A stretch of 64,000 bases of DNA from Paenibacillus sp. 37 (GTDB lineage: Bacteria > Bacillota > Bacilli > Paenibacillales > Paenibacillaceae). Made by a program: the position numbers and the translations under genes. The notes below the pieces were generated by a model. The model saw only the letters and a list, made by a program, of their open reading frames with translations. It was not told the origin of the DNA and ran no database searches. Positions 27,063 to 34,548 of the stretch are shown piece by piece; the first letter of the stretch is position 1; each line of letters begins with the position of its first letter. The stretch is from positions 4,030,001 to 4,094,000 of the forward strand of contig NZ_CP043761.1 in assembly GCF_008386395.1 (NCBI RefSeq), read 5' to 3'.

Positions 27063-28295
27063 ATGAATACTTTTGAAACGAATCTTCAGCAATATGCTGA
27101 ACTGGCTGTACAAGTCGGTGTCAATGTCCATCCAGGACAGACACTCGTGGTAAACGCTCCAATCTCGGCAGCACATTTTGTACGACTGATTGTCAAAGCA
27201 GCTTACGGTAAAGGTGCGAAATTGGTCAAAGTAAACTGGAGCGATGAAACCGTTACACGTCTTCATTACGATCTTGCACCTGATGAAGCCTTCTCCATTG
27301 AACCGAAATGGTTTGCAGCTGAAATGACTGAACTCGTTGAAGAAGGTGCCGCTATTCTGCACGTCATCGCTGAAAATCCTGATCTGCTGAACGGTGTAGC
27401 TCAGGAACGGATTGTTACCAGCCAAAAAGTGCGCGGCAAAGCGCTCGAAAAATATCGTTCTTATCAGATGGCTGACAAATTCAGCTGGTCTATCGTAGCC
27501 GTTCCTTCTCCGGAATGGGCAGCTAAAGTGTTCCCGGATCTTCCAGAAGCACAACAAGTCGATCGCCTGTGGGACGTCATTTTCAAAACCGTACGGATCG
27601 GTGAGCAGGATGCTGTTGCCGAATGGAAAACCCATTTGCAAAACCTAGATTCCCGTGCTGATCTGCTGAACAACAAGAAATACAAGAAGCTTCACTATAC
27701 AGCTCCAGGCACAGACTTGACCATTGAACTTCCAGAAGGCCATATCTGGGTATCCGGTGGAAGTGTGAATGAGCAAGGACATGTCTTTATTGCCAATATG
27801 CCTACGGAAGAAGTATTCACGGCTCCGCTGAAAACGGGTGTTAACGGTGTAGTTCGCAGCACGAAACCACTGAGCTATGGCGGCAACCTGATTGACGGAT
27901 TCTCCCTTACATTTGAGAACGGTCGAATCGTAGATTACACCGCTGAACAAGGACTGGATGCACTCAAAAACCTAATCGAGATGGATGAAGGTGCACACTA
28001 TCTGGGTGAGGTAGCCCTCGTTCCACATCAGTCACCAATTTCAGATACCAATATTTTGTTCTATAATACTTTGTTTGATGAAAATGCCTCCAACCATTTG
28101 GCGATTGGTAATGCCTATGCCTTCTGTCTGGAAGGTGGTAAAACGATGTCCAAAGAAGAATTGATTGAACGTGGCATGAACTCCAGTCTCACTCATGTTG
28201 ACTTCATGATTGGATCCGGAGAAATGAACATCCACGGTGTGACCTCCGAAGGTGCGGAAGAGCCGATCTTCCTGCAAGGAAACTGGGCATTTTAA
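27063..28295 (+). CDS. M29-family aminopeptidase, first of tandem pair
   Basis: 410 residues of the AmpS/AmpT/PepS (M29) family, the expected length. Metal ligands are in IELPEGHIWVSGGSVNEQG (Glu), PTEEVFTAP (Glu), ALVPHQSPI (His), DENASNHLAIGNAY (His) and THVDFMIGS (His/Asp). It removes N-terminal residues from peptides in the cytoplasm using two metal ions. ATG 27063 has GGAGG upstream. The downstream gene is a paralogue of equal length in the same orientation, 89 nt away. Confidence 0.92.
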   Translation: MNTFETNLQQYAELAVQVGVNVHPGQTLVVNAPISAAHFVRLIVKAAYGKGAKLVKVNWSDETVTRLHYDLAPDEAFSIEPKWFAAEMTELVEEGAAILHVIAENPDLLNGVAQERIVTSQKVRGKALEKYRSYQMADKFSWSIVAVPSPEWAAKVFPDLPEAQQVDRLWDVIFKTVRIGEQDAVAEWKTHLQNLDSRADLLNNKKYKKLHYTAPGTDLTIELPEGHIWVSGGSVNEQGHVFIANMPTEEVFTAPLKTGVNGVVRSTKPLSYGGNLIDGFSLTFENGRIVDYTAEQGLDALKNLIEMDEGAHYLGEVALVPHQSPISDTNILFYNTLFDENASNHLAIGNAYAFCLEGGKTMSKEELIERGMNSSLTHVDFMIGSGEMNIHGVTSEGAEEPIFLQGNWAF

Positions 28296-28317
28296 TCCCG
28301 TTTGATGTGATTTAGGA

Positions 28318-28341
28318 GAGAGGAGATTACTCCTCTCTTTT
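28318..28341 (+). terminator. Intercistronic hairpin between aminopeptidase genes
   Basis: Perfect stem GAGAGGAG / CTCCTCTC with ATTA loop followed by TTTTCC. The T tract is short, so it may attenuate rather than fully stop transcription into the second gene. Confidence 0.65.
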
Positions 28342-28384
28342 CCTGCGTCAACAGGTCAAAATTCAACAATTGGAGGGAACTCAC

Positions 28385-29617
28385 ATGTTAAGTTTTGAAC
28401 AAAAAATGGATCGTTACGCTGAACTGGCTGTAAGAGTAGGTGCTAACGTGCAGCCAGGACAAGTATTTGTCATCTCTGCGATGATTGATACCGCTGAATT
28501 CGTACGTTTGCTGGTACGAAAGGGGTATGAAGCTGGCGCCAAGCAGGTGATTGTAAAATACGGAGATGAAACCGTCAATCGATTGCGGTTTGAGATGGCC
28601 CCTGAGGAATCCTTCCAGGAGCCGCCGAAATGGCATGCAGCGGAGCTTGAAGAACTGGCGGCCAATAATGCAGCCTTTCTAACCGTATTGTCATCCAGTC
28701 CAGACCTGATGAAAGGTATTGACCCGGAGCGGATTTCCACCCATCAGCGTACATTTGGTCAGGCAATGGCCAAGTACCGTCAGTATCAACAGGCGGATAA
28801 AATGAGCTGGACGGGTGTGGCTTGTCCTTCCCCCGATTGGGCAGCCAAAGTATTCCCGGATCTCCCGGCAGCCGAGCAGGTTAGCCAGCTGTGGGAAGCC
28901 ATTTTTTCTGCAGTGAGAGCCGATCTGGAGGACCCTGTAGCGGCTTGGGAACAGCATATCGAACGACTGGAGACCAAAGCCGTTGCCCTGAACAACAAGA
29001 AGTATCAAGCATTGCATTTCCTCTCACCGGGGACGGATCTTACTGTCGAGCTTCCAGAAGGTCATATCTGGGCGCAGGCAGGTAGCGTGAATGAGCAAGG
29101 CACCCCTTTTGTCGCCAATATTCCAACAGAGGAAGTATTCACTGCTCCAGCCAAACATGGCGTTAATGGCAAAGTGTCCAGCACCAAACCACTCAGCTAT
29201 GGCGGCAGTATCATTGATCGTTTTTCACTCACATTTGAGAACGGACGTATCATTGATTTTCATGCCGAAGAAGGTCAGGATACGCTGGAAAGACTCATTT
29301 CCATGGATGAAGGATCTCATTACCTCGGCGAAGTCGCTTTGGTTCCCTTCCATTCACCGATCTCTGAGAGTGGTATCCTGTATTACACTACATTGTATGA
29401 TGAGAATGCATCGTGCCATCTTGCGATTGGCAGTTCCTATGCATTTAATATCGAAGGGGGCAAGACGATGTCTCCCGAAGAACTTGCCGCTCGCGGCATG
29501 AACTCCAGCATTACTCATGTGGATTTCATGATGGGCTCTCCCGAAACGGACATCTACGGTATTACGGCAAACGGCGAACGTGAAGCCATCTTCCTCAATG
29601 GAGACTGGGCATTCTAA
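28385..29617 (+). CDS. M29-family aminopeptidase, second of tandem pair
   Basis: 410 residues from ATG 28385 (TTGGAGGGA upstream; the longer frame from 28370 is not needed). All metal-ligand motifs of the first copy are kept (ELPEGHIWAQAGSVNEQG, PTEEVFTAP, ALVPFHSPI, DENASCHLAIGSSY, THVDFMMGS). The two proteins align end to end with no gaps beyond a residue or two, so this is a tandem duplication. Both copies look active; the second may differ in peptide preference. It ends at a very strong terminator. Confidence 0.92.
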   Translation: MLSFEQKMDRYAELAVRVGANVQPGQVFVISAMIDTAEFVRLLVRKGYEAGAKQVIVKYGDETVNRLRFEMAPEESFQEPPKWHAAELEELAANNAAFLTVLSSSPDLMKGIDPERISTHQRTFGQAMAKYRQYQQADKMSWTGVACPSPDWAAKVFPDLPAAEQVSQLWEAIFSAVRADLEDPVAAWEQHIERLETKAVALNNKKYQALHFLSPGTDLTVELPEGHIWAQAGSVNEQGTPFVANIPTEEVFTAPAKHGVNGKVSSTKPLSYGGSIIDRFSLTFENGRIIDFHAEEGQDTLERLISMDEGSHYLGEVALVPFHSPISESGILYYTTLYDENASCHLAIGSSYAFNIEGGKTMSPEELAARGMNSSITHVDFMMGSPETDIYGITANGEREAIFLNGDWAF

Positions 29618-29670
29618 CAGATAACGGTTGATTTCTCCCCCGTTATATATTTTCACTGAAACTGTCATCC

Positions 29671-29717
29671 AGGCTGTCTTGCAACCATGTGTTCATGGTT
29701 GCAAGACAGCCTTTTTA
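29671..29717 (+). terminator. Strong terminator after the aminopeptidase pair
   Basis: Perfect 19-bp stem AGGCTGTCTTGCAACCATG with its complement, loop TGTT, followed by TTTTTATT. Confidence 0.93.
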
Positions 29718-29866
29718 TTAATTTTCAGCAAACTGTCCTGGAGGCTGCACACGCTCACTCCATCTGGTTTTTCTCGGACCAACCTCCCATTGTATCGTTT
29801 CCATATTATGTTGTAAAATGTAATGATACCAATGTTTGTGGATTGTTCACCAGAAAGGAGAACATC

Positions 29867-30457
29867 ATGGCCAATCGGCTCCAGTTATTACTAGCCTCAG
29901 ATTTCCATAATTTAGGCTCTGCACTTCAAGAAGAAGTGTATTATGAATATTATAATATGGTACATGGTCTTATCGTTTATATCATCAAGGAGCGTGCTGC
30001 AGCAGAAGATATTATTCAGGAAGCTTTTATCAAAATTATTAAAAACAAACCCATCTTTGAAGACGAGGTCAAACTGAAAGCCTGGCTCAAGGTTGTCACA
30101 CGGAACACAGCTATTAATTATCTGAGAAAAAATAAAAATAACCGTAACCAATTGGATACGGATAGTGTTTTTATAGATATGGAGACGATGAATCAGACGG
30201 CAGCTTCCGTGGAAAGCATGGTAGAAACGCAGATGATGGAAGAGTCCATTGAATATTATCTCGGACAGCTCAAACCGGAATATCGTGTACTGGTGGAGTT
30301 ACGGTGGAAAAAAGGTCTCTCCTACCGAGAGATGGCCGAACTGCTGGATACCTCCGAAGACATTGTGAAGCAACGCTTGTTCAGAGCCCGTGGCAGTATC
30401 AAGAAGAAATTACATAAGGAATGGGGTGGAAGCATTGAGCAAAGGCAAGTCCGATAA
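29867..30457 (+). CDS. ECF-type RNA polymerase sigma factor
   Basis: 196 residues from ATG 29867 (AAAGGAG 8 nt upstream); the longer open frame back to 29687 covers the terminator and is not used. Region 2 is at about 20-90 (YEYYNMVHGLIVYIIKE, AAAEDIIQEAFIKI, LKAWLKVVTRNTAINYLRK). Region 4 is at about 135-190 (LKPEYRVLVELRWKKGLSYREMAELLD, IVKQRLFRARGSIKKKL). It directs core polymerase to a dedicated promoter set. The overlapping downstream gene encodes a membrane protein that should act as its anti-sigma factor. Confidence 0.9.
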   Translation: MANRLQLLLASDFHNLGSALQEEVYYEYYNMVHGLIVYIIKERAAAEDIIQEAFIKIIKNKPIFEDEVKLKAWLKVVTRNTAINYLRKNKNNRNQLDTDSVFIDMETMNQTAASVESMVETQMMEESIEYYLGQLKPEYRVLVELRWKKGLSYREMAELLDTSEDIVKQRLFRARGSIKKKLHKEWGGSIEQRQVR

Positions 30458-31388
30458 AAACGTGGAGCAATACGATTCAGAGCTGGAAGACGAATATTTC
30501 GACGCTGCGTTTGACCTAGCTTTTGATGAAGCTTTCCATCAGGCCGTTTCTGCCCCTTCCGCCTCCCATACCGAATCTATGCAGCAATCCTGGCAGAAGG
30601 TACAACGGGAAATTAACAGAATTGGTTTACGTAAAAAAAGAATACGTACCTTGCGACTTTCAGTTGTCGTAGCTGCGTCCGTGACCATCGGAGCCGTTAT
30701 TTTCAGCCTGCCATCTGGTACGCAAGCGGTATCCCCTTTTGTGCAATCCATCAAAGATTGGGGTAATGGCATGAAATCCATTATCATCGAGGATCGCACG
30801 ACCCATCTGGGGGCTGATCCATCAACAGCCAAAACGCCTCCACCACCGGAAACCAGCTTAGACGACATTCTTCAATTACAAGAAGAAGAAGCTCTTAATA
30901 CACCTTCGTATGAGTTATCGAGCCATCTGCTTCGTCCAGTACTTGTTACGGAAGAGATCGCACGCGAAGGGTTCATGGGTGACTTTCTGTTATCCAAGGC
31001 CATTCCCGAGCGATTCAACAAGGTCAAATTCGAACTCGTGCTTGATACTGAAAACCCTGTGAATCCAGACGATTATTATGAGTCCACACAAATGAGAGTT
31101 CAATATACCAGTGAAGGCAAGAGCATAGAGGATGAGATCATCCAGTTTGATTATGTCTATGTCATGCCTGGGGAGAAAATTGAAGGGGCCATGCTTCGTG
31201 ATATGAGCACCGTAAAGCTGGCGGATGGCTCGGAAGCACTGATGTATATCGGCCCACCCTATAACTCTTTTCAGTGGATGATGGGTTCCAACAATATGAG
31301 TCTGTTTGGAACCCTTTCGGAAGAAGAAATGACTGCGATTGCCAACGATTTTCAAGAGCAAAAGTTTCCCGGCAGCACCCGTCGATAA
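30426..31388 (+). CDS. Probable anti-sigma factor with DUF4367-like domain
   Basis: About 320 residues. I choose GTG 30426 (AAGGA 5 nt upstream); TTG 30435 with GGTGG upstream is equally possible. Both lie inside the 3' end of the sigma factor gene, implying coupled translation. The N-terminal 65 residues are acidic and cytosolic, one membrane helix lies near residues 70-90 (LRLSVVVAASVTIGAVIF), and the outer part has a proline-rich hinge (KTPPPPETS) and a C-terminal region resembling DUF4367 (MYIGPPYNSFQWMMGS, LFGTLSEEEMTAIANDF). It should hold the sigma factor at the membrane until a signal is sensed. The stop lies 2 bp from the stop of the convergent next gene. Confidence 0.75.
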   Translation: MEALSKGKSDKNVEQYDSELEDEYFDAAFDLAFDEAFHQAVSAPSASHTESMQQSWQKVQREINRIGLRKKRIRTLRLSVVVAASVTIGAVIFSLPSGTQAVSPFVQSIKDWGNGMKSIIIEDRTTHLGADPSTAKTPPPPETSLDDILQLQEEEALNTPSYELSSHLLRPVLVTEEIAREGFMGDFLLSKAIPERFNKVKFELVLDTENPVNPDDYYESTQMRVQYTSEGKSIEDEIIQFDYVYVMPGEKIEGAMLRDMSTVKLADGSEALMYIGPPYNSFQWMMGSNNMSLFGTLSEEEMTAIANDFQEQKFPGSTRR

Positions 31389-31390
31389 GA

Positions 31391-31903
31391 TCAGAATAAC
31401 ACAGTGCCAGAGACATGTTTGCTTGTTTCCGTGGTACTTCCATCATACGCTGTATGAATACTGGTAACGCGATAATAATATCCTGGCATAACGGTCCAAT
31501 CCGATGCGGCATTCAGTAAGTTTGTATTCGTTGCATTGTTGGAATTCATTTTAAAAGTTACCCATGCTGTTCCTGTCCAGCGCTCGAGTCGATAATCTAC
31601 GGAAATTGTCTTCATTGCTGTATATGTCATGGTCTTGGTATTGACGATAGCCGATAGTCCACCCCCAGGAATGACTGCACCGACCGCTTGATAGATATGT
31701 CCAAGTTCTCGAGTGTTAGCAAGCGAATGGATGGATGGTTCCGGCGGAGGTGGGGGTGTAAGAGCACCAGAGGACACGTTGATCATCGGGCTTGCAAAGG
31801 CTGGTTCGGACGTAGGTATAGCTAGGATTGTTGGCACCATTAACAAGGCAACAAGGGTTATTTTTAGCATAGATGCTGCACTCTTTGTTTTCATTTTCCG
31901 CAT
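31391..31903 (-). CDS. Small secreted protein, possibly DUF6147-like
   Basis: 170 residues with a clear signal peptide (basic MRKMKTK, hydrophobic LKITLVALLMVPTILAI, cleavage near AFA-SP). A proline-rich segment follows (LTPPPPPEPS), then a beta-rich domain with LERWTGTAWVTFKMN and PGYYYRVTSIHTAYDG. This resembles small secreted proteins of Bacilli placed in DUF6147; I am not certain of that assignment. Function unknown. It converges on the sigma/anti-sigma pair with only 2 bp between stop codons, so it may be linked to that regulon. No terminator separates the two. Confidence 0.75.
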   Translation of the reverse strand: MRKMKTKSAASMLKITLVALLMVPTILAIPTSEPAFASPMINVSSGALTPPPPPEPSIHSLANTRELGHIYQAVGAVIPGGGLSAIVNTKTMTYTAMKTISVDYRLERWTGTAWVTFKMNSNNATNTNLLNAASDWTVMPGYYYRVTSIHTAYDGSTTETSKHVSGTVLF

Positions 31904-32135
31904 ATTGATCCATCCTCCGGTTCCATATTTGATTTTGTGTAAGGGTATAAACGGACGGATCGGGTGACAGGTTTCAAAAAAAATTAGACGCTCCGATGTT
32001 TCTGTCGGCAGCGTCTTTTATCTTTGCATGCATCTCCAGCATGGTTGAAACCTAAATTATTCCAGCCCGTATGTATTGGGTAATGGATTCACGAAACCAT
32101 ATTAACCAACAAGATTTGCAAATGAGGTATATAAC

Positions 32136-32780
32136 TTGAGTAAGCTTCAATCCAAATCCAAAAGGCATCGTCAAAGCTCCAATCCGAATGAACTACACAT
32201 CGAAGTTTCCAGCTCGTTCAAACGTTGGCTTATTATCTTGGTGAGTGCGCTTACCGCAGGGACCTTAATATATTTCTTGGCTACAGCTCGGGAAAGCTGG
32301 ATAAGCATGGGGATTGACCGCTATGTATTGCCCTTTATGATCTGGGGACTTGTACTGTCCCCCATCCTTGCTTTTCTTTTCCTCAAGCAGAGCGGACGAA
32401 CCCTTTCCCATGTCAAATTTTTACGTGTTTTCGGGATTGCTTTCTGCCTTCTGCCTCTGGTACTTCTGTTTTATGTGCTACCCGTAACACTTCGCATGGT
32501 GAATGATCACTTAACCCAGTATAAACAAAATCCGGTGTTATCCACCACTAAGGTGGGGGACTACAATTCCTACGAGGTTACTTTCGTTGACATGTACGAT
32601 ATCATCACGATAAAGACACCGACGACAACCAAATCCACTCGAAAAAAGCTGAATATCCAGCATGATCTCGCTCCTGGAGAGAATGTTTATGTTACTTATA
32701 AGCGAATTTATATCAAAAATAGCTTGGTCACAGAGAACCGTTACGCCGATATTGTCATTCACGCACCCCAAGAATCATGA
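32136..32780 (+). CDS. Membrane protein of unknown function
   Basis: 214 residues from TTG 32136 (GAGGT about 8 nt upstream). A basic N-terminus (KSKRHRQSS) is followed by three predicted membrane helices: about 30-50 (RWLIILVSALTAGTLIYFLA), 62-83 (YVLPFMIWGLVLSPILAFLFL) and 97-118 (FGIAFCLLPLVLLFYVLP). A C-terminal domain of about 95 residues follows, outside or in the cytosol (TTTKSTRKKLNIQHDLAPGE, VTYKRIYIKNSLV). I recognise no family. It converges on the CorC-type gene. The upstream 31904-32135 carries only promoter-like sequence and a possible weak hairpin near 31985-32020. Confidence 0.7.
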   Translation: MSKLQSKSKRHRQSSNPNELHIEVSSSFKRWLIILVSALTAGTLIYFLATARESWISMGIDRYVLPFMIWGLVLSPILAFLFLKQSGRTLSHVKFLRVFGIAFCLLPLVLLFYVLPVTLRMVNDHLTQYKQNPVLSTTKVGDYNSYEVTFVDMYDIITIKTPTTTKSTRKKLNIQHDLAPGENVYVTYKRIYIKNSLVTENRYADIVIHAPQES

Positions 32781-32849
32781 GCATGCAAAGAAGCTGTACG
32801 ATGACCATTACGTCACCATACAGCTTCATTTGTACCGATTTCGATCTGG

Positions 32850-34166
32850 CTATGCGCCTTCTTCTTCAACCAACAGTTCCAGCTTAATCACATTCACTCG
32901 GGAAATCCGCTTATGCTCTGTCTCTTGAATGACAAATACATAACCCCCATACTCAACCGATTGACCGACCTCAGGTGGAATGGCATCTACTCTGGAGTAT
33001 AACCAGCCCCCGATGGTGTCGTAATCGGCACGATCCATCTCCAGTCCGAATCGTTCGCTGACTTCTTCAATCAGCATCAATCCATCAATAGAGTATTCCA
33101 TCTCATCCACTTGCTCAATGGCAGGACGCTCATGGTCGAATTCATCCTGAATCTCGCCTACGATCTCTTCCATGATATCTTCAAGTGTGACAAGCCCGGA
33201 GGTTCCGCCGTATTCATCAATCAGAATCGCAATCTGTGTCTTGCTACGCTGCATACGTTTGAGCAGATCACTGATGAGCGTGGTATCTGGCACAGCCAGG
33301 ATGGGCCGGATCACGGAGATGGTATCCGTAAGTTGGGATCGCATCAGATCCTTAATGTGAATAAAGCCGATAATATGATCCTTGTCTCCGTTATATACCG
33401 GATACCTTGTTCGCATACTCTCACTGGCAATCTCCAGATTCTCCAGCATGGACTCATTGGCATTCAGACAGATCATTTCCGTCCGTGGAATCATAATTTC
33501 ACGGGCAGTTGTATCCGTAAAATCAAATATATTATCAACAAGTGCTAATTCAGTGTTATCAATTAAACCGCTCTTATTGCTTTCTTTCATCAGAATGCGT
33601 ATTTCATCTTCGCTATGTGCAGAGTCCATCTCCGAAGCTGGTGCCATTCGGAACAGTCTCAACAAGCCGTTAGCCATACCGTTCAGTGCCCATATGAATG
33701 GATACATTAACTTGTAGAAGAACGTTAGCAAAGCCGCAGACCACAACGTGATCGTCTCAGACTTTCGAATCGCCATCGTTTTGGGAGCAAGTTCTCCCAG
33801 TACAATGTGCAAGATCGTAATAATCACAAATGCAATGGCAATAGAGATTCCATGAACGTAGACTGGTCCCAGTCCAAATGCGGTAAACATGGGCTCTAAC
33901 AGATGTGCAATTGCCGGTTCTCCCAGCCACCCGAGTCCCAGTGAAGCCAAAGTTATACCTAGTTGGCAAGCTGACAGATATGCATCCAGATTACGTACGA
34001 TATTGGAAGCATAGATGGCATTTTTGTTGCCTGTTTCCACCAAAGCCTCAATCCGGCTTCCACGAACTTTCACCATCGCAAATTCCGCCGACACAAAGAA
34101 ACCATTCATTAATACAAGTAAACCAATTATTACTAAATTTAAAATACTCGGTAAGGGGTCACTCAA
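32850..34166 (-). CDS. CNNM/CorC (HlyC) family membrane protein
   Basis: 438 residues, typical of the UPF0053/hemolysin C family. The N-terminal DUF21 domain has four membrane helices (residues about 5-175; NGFFVSAEFAMVKVRGSRIE). A pair of CBS domains follows (about 200-335; REIMIPRTEMICL, IDEYGGTSGLVTLEDIMEEIVGEI), then a C-terminal CorC/HlyC domain (about 350-430). Relatives are implicated in magnesium or cobalt export and resistance. The start is TTG 34166 with AGGA 7 nt upstream, within a hairpin; an in-frame stop separates it from an upstream start with a much stronger ribosome site (see the leader feature). Confidence 0.88.
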   Translation of the reverse strand: MSDPLPSILNLVIIGLLVLMNGFFVSAEFAMVKVRGSRIEALVETGNKNAIYASNIVRNLDAYLSACQLGITLASLGLGWLGEPAIAHLLEPMFTAFGLGPVYVHGISIAIAFVIITILHIVLGELAPKTMAIRKSETITLWSAALLTFFYKLMYPFIWALNGMANGLLRLFRMAPASEMDSAHSEDEIRILMKESNKSGLIDNTELALVDNIFDFTDTTAREIMIPRTEMICLNANESMLENLEIASESMRTRYPVYNGDKDHIIGFIHIKDLMRSQLTDTISVIRPILAVPDTTLISDLLKRMQRSKTQIAILIDEYGGTSGLVTLEDIMEEIVGEIQDEFDHERPAIEQVDEMEYSIDGLMLIEEVSERFGLEMDRADYDTIGGWLYSRVDAIPPEVGQSVEYGGYVFVIQETEHKRISRVNVIKLELLVEEEGA

Positions 34167-34171
34167 ATTTT

Positions 34172-34215
34172 CATCCTATTTGCCGTCATTCTTCGGCAAA
34201 TAGGTCCACCTCCTT
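34172..34215 (-). promoter_or_regulatory. Leader mini-ORF and ribosome-site hairpin upstream of the CorC-type gene
   Basis: On the minus strand a strong GGAGG lies 9 nt before TTG 34199. This opens a seven-codon frame (reading MPKNDGK) ended by TAG at 34176-34178. The frame is in register with the gene start at TTG 34166. A perfect inverted repeat CCTATTTGCCG / CGGCAAATAGG covers the mini-ORF and the weak AGGA ribosome site of the gene. Either translation of the leader opens the hairpin for the gene, or the TAG is a nonsense change in the original N-terminus. Confidence 0.55.
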
Positions 34216-34453
34216 CGAAAATGTAGGATATTAGCCATTCTGCCGTTCATATGCAATTTCAACTTCCCAATGCTTCCACCTCCACCTTGTTCTGTCGAAT
34301 AACAAAGATATGCTTCTTTTATTATATAATTCTACACTACACAGTCAATCCGTGTCCTATGACAACGAAATGGCACAAACGCCTTTTTTCTTTAACAAAA
34401 GTCTCGATTACGCTGTTTTATTTACATTTCACAAACATTGGTTTAAGGAAACC

Positions 34454-34501
34454 AAAGAGAGCATCCTCGCTCATGCTTCCGCATGGCTGGATACTCTCTT
34501 T
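34454..34501 (-). terminator. Structured hairpin after the sigma-DUF1835 gene
   Basis: A 13-bp outer stem, AAAGAGAGTATCC with GGATGCTCTCTTT on the minus strand (one wobble), encloses an inner hairpin CATGC-GGAA-GCATG. It sits about 45 nt after the stop codon. The following T-rich stretch is weak, so it could be a terminator or another RNA structure. No gene was seen in 34216-34548. Confidence 0.5.
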
Positions 34502-34548
34502 ATGCAATACTGTTATTTTCTCCAGATTCTATCCGCTAATTACGATGT

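Noticed and set aside
29687..29866. Longer N-terminus for the ECF sigma factor
   Set aside because: It would run through the terminator and the AT-rich promoter region; ATG 29867 has a good ribosome site and fits family length.
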